This document shows positions 11,568 through 19,956 of a stretch of DNA of 64,000 nucleotides, in pieces (position 1 is the stretch's first letter; each line of letters begins with the position of its first letter). Below the pieces are notes generated by a model, which did no database searches, was not told where the DNA came from, and worked only from the letters and a program-made list of their open reading frames with translations. The translations under genes were made by a program, and so were the position numbers. Where the stretch lies: the NCBI RefSeq assembly GCF_019222765.1, contig NZ_CP078145.1, positions 7,378,001-7,442,000 on the forward strand, given 5' to 3'. Source of the DNA: Nocardia iowensis (GTDB lineage Bacteria > Actinomycetota > Actinomycetes > Mycobacteriales > Mycobacteriaceae).

Positions 11568-12725
11568 ATGAGCTCGAAAAGAGGGGGATTTTCCGTGCGG
11601 GGCGTCCGGGAGTGGCTGGAGGCGCCGGCCGCCAGCGTCGCCGAGCGCGGCGGCAAGCTGAACGTACTGCGCGGGGCCGTGGCACGTGTCACCACCCCGT
11701 TGCTGCCGGATGACTATCTGCATCTGGCCAATCCGCTGTGGTCGGCCCGCGAACTGCGCGGGCGCATCGTCGACGTCCGCAAGGAAACCGCCGATTCGGC
11801 CACCCTGGTGATCAAGCCGGGCTGGGGCTTCGACTTCAAATATCAGCCCGGTCAGTACATCGGCATCGGCGTGCTGATCGATGGGCGCTGGCATTGGCGG
11901 TCCTACTCGCTGACCTGCCCGCCGAACTGGTCGGACCCGGAGGCCGGCGGCAAGCGCGTCATCTCGATCGCCGTGAAGGCGATGCCGGAGGGCTTCCTGT
12001 CCAGCCACCTGGTGAGCGGTGTCCCGGTCGGCACCGTGGTCCGGCTCGCCGCGCCGCAGGGCGGCTTCGTGCTGCCCTACCCGCCGCCGGAGAAGGTGCT
12101 GTTCCTGACCGCGGGCAGCGGGATCACCCCGGTGCTGGCGATGCTGCGGGCGATGGACCGTCGCGAGATGGTCACCGACGTGCAACACCTGCACTCGGCG
12201 CGCACCGCCGAGGACGTCATGTTCGGCGCCGAACTGCGCGATCTGCACGATCGGCATCCGAGCTTCACCTCGCACCTGCACCTGACCGGCGAGCACGGCA
12301 AGTTCGCGCTGAGCGACCTGGACGAGAAGTTCCCCGACTGGCGCGAACGGCACACCTGGGCCTGCGGGCCCGCCGCGATGCTCGACGAGATCGAACACCA
12401 CTGGCGCGACGCGGGTATCGCGGACCGGCTGCACGTGGAGCGGTTCGAGATCGCGCGCACCGCGGTCGGCGAGGGCGGCACCGTCACCTTCGGCAAGTCC
12501 GGCCGCACCGCCGAGGCGGACGGCGCGACCAGCCTGCTGGAGGCGGGCGAGTCCGCTGGCGTGCAGATGCCGTTCGGCTGCCGCATGGGCATCTGCCAAA
12601 CCTGTGTCGTGACACTCAGTTCCGGGTATGTGCGCGATCTGCGCAACGGTGACGAGCACCGCGAGGGCGACAAGGTGCAGACCTGCATCTCCGCCGCGGC
12701 GGGCGATTGCACACTGGACGTCTGA
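11568..12725 (+). CDS. ferredoxin reductase with C-terminal [2Fe-2S] domain (Rv3230c-like)
   Basis: A 385-residue oxidoreductase that passes electrons from NADPH through FAD to a [2Fe-2S] centre. RSYSL near residue 110 is the flavin-binding motif and [11 protein letters not shown] near residue 180 the pyridine-nucleotide site. The C-terminal plant-type ferredoxin domain shows [10 protein letters not shown] and a final Cys in QTCIS, giving the four cluster ligands. The M. tuberculosis homologue Rv3230c is the electron donor for the stearoyl-CoA delta-9 desaturase DesA3, and here too the desaturase gene follows about 100 bases downstream, so the two are very probably partners. ATG at 11568 is taken; no strong ribosome site is seen. 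Confidence 0.92.
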   Translation: MSSKRGGFSVRGVREWLEAPAASVAERGGKLNVLRGAVARVTTPLLPDDYLHLANPLWSARELRGRIVDVRKETADSATLVIKPGWGFDFKYQPGQYIGIGVLIDGRWHWRSYSLTCPPNWSDPEAGGKRVISIAVKAMPEGFLSSHLVSGVPVGTVVRLAAPQGGFVLPYPPPEKVLFLTAGSGITPVLAMLRAMDRREMVTDVQHLHSARTAEDVMFGAELRDLHDRHPSFTSHLHLTGEHGKFALSDLDEKFPDWRERHTWACGPAAMLDEIEHHWRDAGIADRLHVERFEIARTAVGEGGTVTFGKSGRTAEADGATSLLEAGESAGVQMPFGCRMGICQTCVVTLSSGYVRDLRNGDEHREGDKVQTCISAAAGDCTLDV

Positions 12726-12831
12726 GTCCGCGCGGCAGTTGCCGCAGCGTCATGGCCCCCGTGCGTCAGCACGGTGTAGTCGCGGCGCTTTGGGTACCCT
12801 CAGCATAAATCGAGCAGCGAAAGGACACCCG

Positions 12832-14274
12832 GTGGCAATCACCGATATTCAGGCGTTCTCCCACCTGACGGCGGCCGACATCGAAACCCTTGGGCAGGAG
12901 CTCGATTCGATCCGGCGTTCGGTGGAACAGTCCCGCGGCGAGCGAGACGCGAAGTACATCCGGCGCACCATCGCCGCTCAGCGCGGCCTCGAGGTGGCCG
13001 GGCGCGCGGTGCTGTTCGGCAGCCGCAATCGCTGGGCCTGGCTGACCGGTACCGCGTTACTGTCCGTCGCCAAGATCATCGAGAACATGGAGCTCGGGCA
13101 CAATGTCGGCCACGGGCAGTGGGACTGGATGAACGATCCGGAGATCCACTCCAGCTCGTGGGAGTGGGACATGACGGGTCCCTCGTCGCAGTGGCGGCGG
13201 GCGCACAACTACTCGCACCACACCTACACCAACGTGCTCGGCAAGGACGAGGACCTCGGCTTCGGCATCCTGCGGATGACCCGCGACGAGCCGTGGCGGC
13301 CGGTCCATCTGGTGCAGCCACTGGCGAACGTGGTGCTCGCGGCGACCTTCGAGTGGGGCATCGCGCTGCACGACTGGAGCATCGAGAAGGAACTGCTCGG
13401 CACCCCGCCGGGGCTGATGTCGGAGCCGAACCGGGAGTTCGGCCGCAAGATCGCCCGCCAGGTGGCCAAGGATTTCCTGTTCTATCCGGCCCTCACCGGT
13501 CCGGCGTTCAAGCAGACGCTGAAGGCGAATCTGACCGCCAACTTCGTGCGCAACCTGTGGGCCTACGCGGTGATCTTCTGCGGCCACTTCCCCGACGGCG
13601 CCGAGAAATTCACCGTCGAACAGCTGGAAGGCGAAACCAGCGGCGAGTGGTACCTGCGGCAGATGCTCGGCAGCGCCAACTTCAAGGCCGGGCCCGCGAT
13701 GGCGTTCATGAGCGGCAACCTCTGCTACCAGATCGAGCACCACCTGTTCCCTGACCTGCCGAGCAACCGGTACTCCGAGATCGCGGTGCGGGTGCGCGAG
13801 CTGTGCGACAAGTACGACCTGCCCTACACCACCGGCTCACTCGGCAAGCAGTACCTGCTCGCGTTCCGGACCATCCACAAGCTCGCGCTGCCGGACCGGC
13901 TACTGAAGGCCACCGCCGACAATGCCCCCGAGACCTCCTCGGAACGCAAGTTCGCCGGCATCACCCTGCCGTCGCTGCCGAGTTCGGACACCGTGCACTG
14001 GCTCGGCATCGACCCGGAGACCGGTCAGCGGCGCGGGCTGCGCTCGGCCATGCGCGAGGCCAAGGTGGTGCTCAAGGAGAAGGCGCGGCAGGAGAAGGAA
14101 ATGCTGCGCGAGGCCAAGCGCGCGCTGCGGGAGAAGGCCGAGCACGAAAAGGATGTGCTGCGCGAGGCCACCCACGCACTGCAGGATCGGGCCCGCCACG
14201 AGCAGGCTTCGCTGCGCCGGAAGGCCGCGCGGCGGCAGGCTTTGTGGCGCGGTCGTCAGCATCGCTCGAACTAG
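12832..14274 (+). CDS. desA3: membrane acyl-CoA desaturase with a repeated C-terminal tail (DesA3-like)
   Basis: A 480-residue di-iron desaturase that introduces a double bond into an acyl-CoA in the membrane. The three His boxes are HNVGH (residues 90-94), HNYSHH (125-130) and QIEHH (about 300-304). The GTG start is preceded by AAAGGA at good spacing. The preceding ferredoxin reductase is its likely electron donor. The C-terminal 75 residues are unusual: three tandem 18-residue, highly charged helical repeats (residues 414-467) and then a basic tail. The second desaturase at 15716, which shares most of the catalytic part, lacks this tail. Oleoyl formation from stearoyl-CoA is inferred from DesA3; position specificity cannot be read from sequence. 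Confidence 0.92.
   Translation: MAITDIQAFSHLTAADIETLGQELDSIRRSVEQSRGERDAKYIRRTIAAQRGLEVAGRAVLFGSRNRWAWLTGTALLSVAKIIENMELGHNVGHGQWDWMNDPEIHSSSWEWDMTGPSSQWRRAHNYSHHTYTNVLGKDEDLGFGILRMTRDEPWRPVHLVQPLANVVLAATFEWGIALHDWSIEKELLGTPPGLMSEPNREFGRKIARQVAKDFLFYPALTGPAFKQTLKANLTANFVRNLWAYAVIFCGHFPDGAEKFTVEQLEGETSGEWYLRQMLGSANFKAGPAMAFMSGNLCYQIEHHLFPDLPSNRYSEIAVRVRELCDKYDLPYTTGSLGKQYLLAFRTIHKLALPDRLLKATADNAPETSSERKFAGITLPSLPSSDTVHWLGIDPETGQRRGLRSAMREAKVVLKEKARQEKEMLREAKRALREKAEHEKDVLREATHALQDRARHEQASLRRKAARRQALWRGRQHRSN
14071..14232 (+). repeat. three tandem 54-bp repeats encoding charged 18-residue helical units
   Basis: Within the DesA3-like gene. The three units read LKEKARQEKEMLREAKRA, LREKAEHEKDVLREATHA and LQDRARHEQASLRRKAAR. 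A partial earlier unit ends MREAKVV. Hydrophobic positions recur in a pattern suited to a long amphipathic or coiled-coil helix. Confidence 0.9.
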
Positions 14275-14339
14275 GACCGCCGCTCCGTTCGGAGCCGGTA
14301 CCCGCGTATCGCTTGGTACCGGCCCGAATTCGGCGTGGG

Positions 14340-15338
14340 TTACCAGTGCACCTCCAGGTCGCTGACGACGGCGGCGTGATCGGAGTAGAAGACGCCGGGG
14401 CCGTGCTCGCGCATGCGCGTGTCGACCACATGCGCCCCACGCACCTCGATCGCGCCCTTGGCGAAGGTGAAATCGATCCGCTGCTGGGTGAGTAGTTGTT
14501 CGGTGGGCAGCGGGCTCCACGTGCGGCCCGGTGCGGCACAGACATCCGGGTTGGCCGCCCGGAACGTGTCGATGAAACCCGCGTCGGTGACGGTCTTGGT
14601 CGCGGTCAGCGGATAGCTCAGCCCGAAGTGGTTCGGACAGTCCGCCTGGCTCGGTGTCCAGTCCGCGCCGGGCAGCGTGTTGAAGTCGCCGCCGAGCAGC
14701 ACCGGTGCGGTATTGCCGCCGAGCATCCTCGGTAACTGGTTGTGCACGATGTCGGTGATGTATTGCGTCTGCGCCCGCTCGGCCTGCACGACAGCCTCGA
14801 CGGAGTGCCGGGGTTCGCGCCCGTCGCGGCGGTCGATCGCGTTCTCGTCGATCAAGTAGCCGTCCCACGGGTCGGTGTAGGTCAGCCAGGTGGCGAACAG
14901 GTTCAGTTCACCGTCGTGTGGCACGCGCACCCGCACCCCGCCGAGGTTGAAGTCGCTGACCGGGCCGCCCTGCGGCTTCGGGTACGTGGCGACCACCTCG
15001 TACTTGGTGAAGATCCACAGGTTGTCCTGCCCCGCCGGGCGGTCAGTGATCCGAACGCCGGTGTAGCGGCCGTTGTGCGCTCGGCGGGTGAGCGCGTCGG
15101 TGATGGTGTCGCCGGAGCCGTAGGTTTCCACGGCGAAGAAGACGTCCGGCTTGATGTCGATCACCTGATCGATCAGGTCGTTCAGATTGTCCGGCGTGGG
15201 CTCACGTCCACCGTGCAGGATGTTCCAGGTCAGCACGCGCACTCGTTCGTGATCCGTGGCGTGTGCCGCCGGTGCGACCCCCACCATGGCGGTGCTCGCC
15301 AGCAGAGCAGCCGTAAGCAGCGCCTTGCCAAATTGCAT
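14340..15338 (-). CDS. secreted endonuclease/exonuclease/phosphatase family protein
   Basis: A 332-residue exported protein. The N-terminus is a Sec signal peptide (MQFGKALLTAALLASTAMV, then an A-H-A cleavage region). The mature part has the EEP fold signatures: LTWNILHGG with the metal-binding Asn, FAVETYG with the metal Glu, LGGDFNTLPG, and YSDHAAVVSDLEV with the catalytic His at the end. Substrates in this superfamily include nucleic acids, phospholipid head groups (sphingomyelinase) and sugar phosphates, so the target is undetermined. GGAG lies seven bases before the ATG. It lies convergent to the first desaturase and separates the two desaturase genes. Confidence 0.88.
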   Translation of the reverse strand: MQFGKALLTAALLASTAMVGVAPAAHATDHERVRVLTWNILHGGREPTPDNLNDLIDQVIDIKPDVFFAVETYGSGDTITDALTRRAHNGRYTGVRITDRPAGQDNLWIFTKYEVVATYPKPQGGPVSDFNLGGVRVRVPHDGELNLFATWLTYTDPWDGYLIDENAIDRRDGREPRHSVEAVVQAERAQTQYITDIVHNQLPRMLGGNTAPVLLGGDFNTLPGADWTPSQADCPNHFGLSYPLTATKTVTDAGFIDTFRAANPDVCAAPGRTWSPLPTEQLLTQQRIDFTFAKGAIEVRGAHVVDTRMREHGPGVFYSDHAAVVSDLEVHW

Positions 15339-15715
15339 GATCGAACTCCATTCGTCAGGGACGCCGGAAGTTAGGCGAATACTCGGAACGGCACGTGACG
15401 TGCTGGCAAAAATTCGACAAAGACGCTGGCTGACCGCATATCTCCAGTACGAGTCGGGTCTTGGCTCGAGACCGTGCGCTCGGTGCGCGAGAACGCGCCG
15501 GAAGGGGGTTGCGCGAGACGACGCGGCAGTGCAGTATCGAGCCCGGCACCCGGGGCTTCGTTGCACCGGAAGATCCTGCGGGAGAAGGCTTTACGCTGTA
15601 TCGCCGACGCGGTTGATCTAGCACCTTCTGATCATTTTCGCAATGGGAGATTTGCCATAGCCGCGTTCAGATTCTCGTAACCTACGGTCTCGTAACTTAC
15701 GGTACTGTAACCGCC
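15339..15715. other. 377-base intergenic region between the EEP protein and the second desaturase
   Basis: No gene is seen here. It contains the upstream regions of both divergent genes, a perfect odd palindrome GCACGTGACGTGC at 15391-15403 about 53 bases from the EEP start, and the desaturase operator cluster at its right end. The remaining sequence shows nothing recognisable. Confidence 0.6.
15676..15712. promoter_or_regulatory. tandem operators abutting the second desaturase start
   Basis: CGTAACCTACGG (15676-15687) and CGTAACTTACGG (15691-15702) are 15 bases apart. Each contains the palindrome CGTA-N3-TACG. A third, partial CTGTAACC follows. The gene begins at 15716 with no ribosome site. 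A TACTGT hexamer at 15703 is placed so that transcription could start at or next to the ATG, giving a leaderless message. A bound repressor would block the promoter. Confidence 0.6.
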
Positions 15716-16981
15716 ATGGCGATCTCGGATGTCAAGGAATACGCACATCTCACCGAGGCCGACGTGGAAGCACTCGGCGCGGAATTCGACGCGATCCGGC
15801 GGGAAGTCGAGGCCTCCCGCGGTGAGCGCGACGCCAAGTACATTCGCAACGTCATCCGGTTACAGCGCGCGCTGGAGATCAGCGGCCGCGGCGTACTGTT
15901 CGCCAGCTTCCTGCCGCCGGCCTGGCTCGCTGGCGTCGCCCTGCTCAGCACCGCCAAGATCATCGAGAACATGGAGATCGGGCACAACGCCATGCACGGG
16001 CAGTGGGACTGGATGAACGATCCGGAGATCCACTCCAGCTCCTGGGAATGGGACAACGCGGGCGCGGCCAAGCACTGGAAGCACACGCACAACTACCTGC
16101 ACCACAAGTACACCAATGTGCTCGGCATGGACGACGACATCGGCTACGGCCTGCTGCGGGTAACCCGCGACCAGCGGTGGAAGCCGTTCAACCTGGGCAA
16201 CCCGATCTACAACCTGGTGTTGCAGCTGTTCTTCGAATACGGCGTCGCCATCCAGCATCTGGAGCTCGGCAAGCTGGCCGCGGGCCGGTACCAGCCGGGG
16301 ACGCCGGAGCGGGCCGAGTTCGAGCGCAAGCGCAGCGAGGCGTTGACCAAGATGGGCAAGCAGGTCCTCAAGGACTACGTGATCTTCCCCGCGCTCACCG
16401 GACCCGCCTTCTTCTCCACGCTCACCGCCAATCTCGCCGCGAACATGGTCCGCAATGTGTGGTCCAACGCGGTGATCTTCTGCGGCCACTTCCCCGACGG
16501 CGCGGAGAAGTTCACCAAGGCCGACATCGACGGCGAAACCAAGGGCCAGTGGTACCTGCGCCAGATGCTGGGCAGCGCCAACATCTCCGGCGGTCCGCTC
16601 ACCCACTTCATGACCGGCAACCTCAGCCACCAGATCGAACACCACCTGTTCCCCGACCTGCCAAGCAACCGGTACGCCGAGATCGCGGTCAAGGTCAGGG
16701 CACTCGCCGAGAAGTACGACCTGCCCTACACCACCGGCTCGCTACCGGTGCAGTACTTCAAGGCCTGGCGGACCATCCTCAAGCTGTCGCTGCCGAACAA
16801 GTACCTGCGCGACACCGCCGACGACGCCCCCGAAACCGCCTCGGAACGCAAGTTCGCCGGCAGCCCCGGTCCCGTCATCGACCCGGTAACCGGCAAGCGC
16901 CGCGGCCTGCGCACCGCCCTCGCCTCAGGCCGCCGCCGCCTCACCCGCCGCACCGAGCGCACACCCGCATTCGTCGGCTGA
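15716..16981 (+). CDS. membrane acyl-CoA desaturase (second copy)
   Basis: A 421-residue paralogue of the DesA3-like protein encoded 1.4 kb upstream. The His boxes are HNAMH, HNYLHH and QIEHHLFPD, and the stretches around them are nearly the same in both proteins, including WDWMNDPEIHSSSWEWD. It differs in the middle section and ends with a short basic tail in place of the 18-residue repeats. It has no reductase gene of its own, so it may use the reductase at 11568, whose promoter carries the same motif. The start lacks a ribosome site and is probably read from a leaderless transcript. Confidence 0.92.
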   Translation: MAISDVKEYAHLTEADVEALGAEFDAIRREVEASRGERDAKYIRNVIRLQRALEISGRGVLFASFLPPAWLAGVALLSTAKIIENMEIGHNAMHGQWDWMNDPEIHSSSWEWDNAGAAKHWKHTHNYLHHKYTNVLGMDDDIGYGLLRVTRDQRWKPFNLGNPIYNLVLQLFFEYGVAIQHLELGKLAAGRYQPGTPERAEFERKRSEALTKMGKQVLKDYVIFPALTGPAFFSTLTANLAANMVRNVWSNAVIFCGHFPDGAEKFTKADIDGETKGQWYLRQMLGSANISGGPLTHFMTGNLSHQIEHHLFPDLPSNRYAEIAVKVRALAEKYDLPYTTGSLPVQYFKAWRTILKLSLPNKYLRDTADDAPETASERKFAGSPGPVIDPVTGKRRGLRTALASGRRRLTRRTERTPAFVG

Positions 16982-16987
16982 CCCGGC

Positions 16988-17062
16988 CCCACAGAGCTTC
17001 CGCACGCCGTACAGAGGGTGTAAACCCTGTGAACCGTGCGGAAGGTCTGTGGGCCCACAGAC
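16988..17062. terminator. long inverted repeat with an adjoining perfect palindrome after the desaturase
   Basis: CCCACAGAGCTTCCGCACG (16988-17006) faces CGTGCGGAAGGTCTGTGGG (17035-17053) with one mismatch in 19. The loop holds a second, smaller pair (ACAGAGGGT / ACCCTGT). The right arm runs into a perfect 18-bp palindrome GTCTGTGGGCCCACAGAC (17045-17062). It begins seven bases past the desaturase stop and may act as a terminator, but it lacks a clear T-run and also forms the edge of the repeat field that follows. Confidence 0.65.
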
Positions 17063-17375
17063 ACTCCGGGCGGCGGCGGGCTACGCGCCCGTTCGGCCGA
17101 CGGCCGAGCTCCGGTGCACGTTCGAAGGACCAGCACACGGCTGAAGGTCCGGTCCACGTTTGAAGCTCCTGTGCACAAAGGGTTCGTACGGCTCACAAGC
17201 GTTTTGCACCCTGTGAGGCGGACGGAAGGTCTGTGGGCTCACGGACACGGCTGGCGGAGGTAGGCCGCGCCCCTTCGGCCGACGGCCGAGGGAAGCGCCG
17301 GGCGCACGTTTGGAAACTCCTGTGCACAGAGGGTTCATTCGGCTCACAGGGGTCTGAGGGCTGTGAGGCGTATGG
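17024..17375. repeat. intergenic tandem repeat field, about 2.2 imperfect units
   Basis: Unit A begins ACCCTGTGAACC at 17024 and unit B begins ACCCTGTGAGGC at 17208. A truncated third unit begins CTGTGAGGCG at 17361. Shared blocks in order are GGAAGGTCTGTGGG, TTCGGCCGACGGCCGAG, GCACGTT-GAA, CTCCTGTGCACA-AGGGTTC and CGGCTCACA. Units are about 184 and 151 bp. No plausible gene lies inside. Together with the long inverted repeat it fills the 459 bases between the desaturase and bluB. Confidence 0.75.
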
Positions 17376-17440
17376 AAGGTCGTGATCGGGGGATTGGGTG
17401 GGGCTGGTTGACTGGGTGCGTGGGCGCTGAGGGTTTGAGT

Positions 17441-18055
17441 GTGTACGACGCGATTCGGTTGCGTCGGGATGTGCGCGCGGAGTTCACGGGGGATGTGGTG
17501 GACGACGCGACGTTGTGGCGGCTGTTGGAAGCCGGGCATCGGGCGCCGAGCGTCGGGAACTCGCAGCCGTGGGACTTCGTGGTGGTGCGCGATCCGAGCA
17601 CGCTACGGAAGTTCGCCGGGCATGTGGCGGACAAGCGCGTCCAGTTCCGGGATGCGCTGCCGCCGGAGCGCGCGGCCACCTTCGAGCCGATCAAGATCGA
17701 GGGCATCACCGAGAGCGGCACCGGCATCGTGGTCACCTATGACCACGGTCGCGGCGGCCCACAGGTGCTCGGCCGCGCCACCGTCCCCGAAACCGGCGTC
17801 TACTCCGCGGTTCTCGCGATCCAGAACCTCTGGCTGGCCGCCACCGCCGAGGGCATCGGTGTCGGCTGGGTGTCCTTCTACGACCCCGAATTCCTCACCG
17901 AGCTCGTCGGGCTACCCGAGGGCATCCACCCGGTCGCCTGGCTGTGCGTCGGCCCGGTCCACGAGTTCCAGCAGATCCCTGACCTGGAGCGTTTCGGCTG
18001 GCGCAGCGGCCGCCCGCTGACCGAGGCGGTGCACCGGGAGACCTACGGCGGTTGA
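17441..18055 (+). CDS. bluB: 5,6-dimethylbenzimidazole synthase BluB
   Basis: A nitroreductase-fold enzyme that cleaves reduced FMN with oxygen to give 5,6-dimethylbenzimidazole, the lower ligand of vitamin B12. Diagnostic segments are YDAIRLRRDVRAEF at the N-terminus, HRAPSVGNSQPWDFV (FMN phosphate contacts), VYSAVLAIQNLWLAATAEG and GVGWVSFYDPEFL. The GTG at 17441 is chosen because GAGGG lies eight bases upstream. GTG at 17420 is an alternative. The gene follows a repeat field in which I see no B12-riboswitch box. No other cobalamin gene is in the window. Confidence 0.88.
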   Translation: MYDAIRLRRDVRAEFTGDVVDDATLWRLLEAGHRAPSVGNSQPWDFVVVRDPSTLRKFAGHVADKRVQFRDALPPERAATFEPIKIEGITESGTGIVVTYDHGRGGPQVLGRATVPETGVYSAVLAIQNLWLAATAEGIGVGWVSFYDPEFLTELVGLPEGIHPVAWLCVGPVHEFQQIPDLERFGWRSGRPLTEAVHRETYGG

Positions 18056-18300
18056 TCACGACCGAATCGTTATCGTCGCTGGCAAATTTCGGCGCCGCCC
18101 GGACGTATAGTGATCGCCTCGACGGTAAAACCGGTCTCCCGGGAACACTTTCGCGCTGATCACCACGGTCGCCACCGACTGCAACGGACACACGTCCGCC
18201 CGGACCGACCGCCAACGCGAGGATTCACCGTCGGACCGATTGGGTACGTCAAAGACGAATCCATCTCGGACGCAATGTTCTTCAGCTCAGGAGGTTTGCC

Positions 18301-18546
18301 ATGGCCAACGTCGACGCCATCCGGCTGTCGAACGAGCTGGGCATCGACCTCGCTCATGCGATGCTGCGCCTACGCCGAGAAGGGCGCCCCGGTGAGACCC
18401 CGCACGACACCTGCCTGCGGATCATCGCCGACGAAGTCCGCAAACCGCAGACCCCGCAACGCGAGATGATCCCGCACCGCATCAGACCCGCCGCCGACGG
18501 CACGATGCCGGTCCTCCCCCCACACCGAACCAGACACAGCCGGTAA
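18301..18546 (+). CDS. small hypothetical protein, 81 residues
   Basis: A very strong ribosome site (AGGAGG) stands eight bases before the ATG, and codon third positions are G/C-rich, so this is probably a real gene. The first 50 residues are predicted helical (ANVDAIRLSNELGIDLAHAM, then LRLRREGRPGE); the rest is Pro/Arg-rich and looks disordered. There are no Cys, signal peptide or membrane segment. I do not recognise the family. It lies alone between bluB and the thiolase gene, preceded by about 245 bases without a gene. Confidence 0.65.
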   Translation: MANVDAIRLSNELGIDLAHAMLRLRREGRPGETPHDTCLRIIADEVRKPQTPQREMIPHRIRPAADGTMPVLPPHRTRHSR

Positions 18547-18604
18547 ACCCGCCCCGCCCGACCTGAGCCGGACCGGCACAGCACCAACCGGGACCCGGCA
18601 CCAG

Positions 18605-18631
18605 GCCCGAACCGCCCGGCCGGGTTCGGGC
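18605..18631 (-). terminator. hairpin directly after the thiolase gene
   Basis: GCCCGAACC and GGTTCGGGC form a perfect nine-bp stem with a nine-base loop. The stem ends at the base before the thiolase stop codon. Confidence 0.6.
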
Positions 18632-19924
18632 TCAGACTCGTTCCAGCACCGCTGAGGCGCCGATACCGCCTGCGGCGCAGATGCCGAGTAGGGCGGTGTT
18701 CTTGCCGGTGCGGGCGAGTTCGTTCGCCATGGTGGTGACCATCCGTGCGCCGGTGGCGCCGAAGGGGTGGCCGAGGGAGACCGAGCCGCCGTGGACGTTG
18801 AGGGTGTCGATGTCGATCTCGCCGACGGCGGTGTCGCGGTCCAGGCGGGTCTTGGCCCATTCGTCGCTGGCGAGGGCGGCGAGCACGGACAGTGTCTGCG
18901 CGGCGAAGGCCTCGTGGATGTCGACGAAGTCGATGTCGGCCAGCGACATTCCGGCCTTGTCCAGCGCGCGCGGCATGGAGATGGCGGGGCCGATGAGCAC
19001 CTGGTCGGTGGGATCGACGCTGACATAACTCCAGGAGCGAAACGCGGCCAGCGGCCGGTAGCCGAGGGCGAGCGCCTTCTCCTCGCTCATCAGCAGCACC
19101 GCGGACGCGCCGTCGGTGAGCGGGCTGGCGTTGCCCGCCGTGACGGTGCCGTTTTCGGCGAACACGGGCGCGAGTTTCGATAGTTTTTCGATGCTGGTGT
19201 TGCCCCGGACCAGTCCGTCGCGCTCGATATCGGTGCCCTCGGGGGTCCGCACCCGCAGCACTTCGTCGTCGAACCGGCCGGACTCGATGGCGGCGGCGGC
19301 GCGATGGTGCGAGCGCGCGGCGAACTCGTCTTGAGCGGCGCGGCTCACGCCGTGGATGCGGGCCATTTTCTCGGCCGACTCCCCCATCACCTCGCCGGTG
19401 GTGCGCTCGGCGATCTTCGGCCTGCTCGGCAGGATGTCGGTGAACGGCGCGAGTTGGGCGACCGCGGACAGGTAGTCCTTCGGCTTCGGCTTGCCGAGCG
19501 CGAGCGGCGCCGCGGCGTGCACCACCTTCTGCGGCAGCTTGACCTCGGCGTTGGAGGTGGAGTCGCTGCCGCCCGCGATCATGATGTCGTATTCGCCGCG
19601 CTCGATAGCGGCTGCGGCGGAGGTCACCGCCTGCAGGCCGGAGGCACACGCCCTGGTCACCGTGTAGCCTTCACAGCCCGGGTCGAGCCGCAGGTCGAGG
19701 GCGATCTCCCGGGCGATATTGGGCGCCGCGCTGGGCAGGATGACCCCACCCCACACGATCGCTTGCACCTGCGCACCGGGCAGCCCGGTCCGCTCCAACA
19801 ACCCACGGACCGCGGCATCGGCGAGCGCGATGGAATCCATCCGCGTGTATCCGGTGAACGCACGCACGAATGGCGTGCGCGCACCGGACACGATCACGGC
19901 ACGGCGAGCAGCCTTGGTGGCCAT
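18632..19924 (-). CDS. acetyl-CoA C-acyltransferase (thiolase, FadA/FadI type)
   Basis: A 430-residue thiolase that performs the final cleavage of beta-oxidation (or the reverse condensation). The nucleophilic Cys is in TRACASGLQAV near residue 90. The other catalytic residues are in NVHGGSVSLGHPFGATGAR, IHEAFAA and LGICAAGGIGASAV near the C-terminus. ATG at 19924 has AAAGGA six bases upstream. Length and the insert after the active-site Cys resemble the FadI/trifunctional beta-subunit type more than biosynthetic thiolases. No hydratase/dehydrogenase partner gene is adjacent. A perfect palindrome upstream suggests repression by a TetR-family protein. Confidence 0.9.
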   Translation of the reverse strand: MATKAARRAVIVSGARTPFVRAFTGYTRMDSIALADAAVRGLLERTGLPGAQVQAIVWGGVILPSAAPNIAREIALDLRLDPGCEGYTVTRACASGLQAVTSAAAAIERGEYDIMIAGGSDSTSNAEVKLPQKVVHAAAPLALGKPKPKDYLSAVAQLAPFTDILPSRPKIAERTTGEVMGESAEKMARIHGVSRAAQDEFAARSHHRAAAAIESGRFDDEVLRVRTPEGTDIERDGLVRGNTSIEKLSKLAPVFAENGTVTAGNASPLTDGASAVLLMSEEKALALGYRPLAAFRSWSYVSVDPTDQVLIGPAISMPRALDKAGMSLADIDFVDIHEAFAAQTLSVLAALASDEWAKTRLDRDTAVGEIDIDTLNVHGGSVSLGHPFGATGARMVTTMANELARTGKNTALLGICAAGGIGASAVLERV

Positions 19925-19956
19925 GCGATTTCCTTTCGAGAGATCTATGACCACCA

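Noticed and set aside
16982..17440. CRISPR array
   Set aside because: Units are 150-184 bp and imperfect, with no short regular repeat and spacer pattern and no cas gene in the window.
16982..17440. Cobalamin riboswitch before bluB
   Set aside because: I could not find a B12-box-like core; the region is made of repeat units instead.
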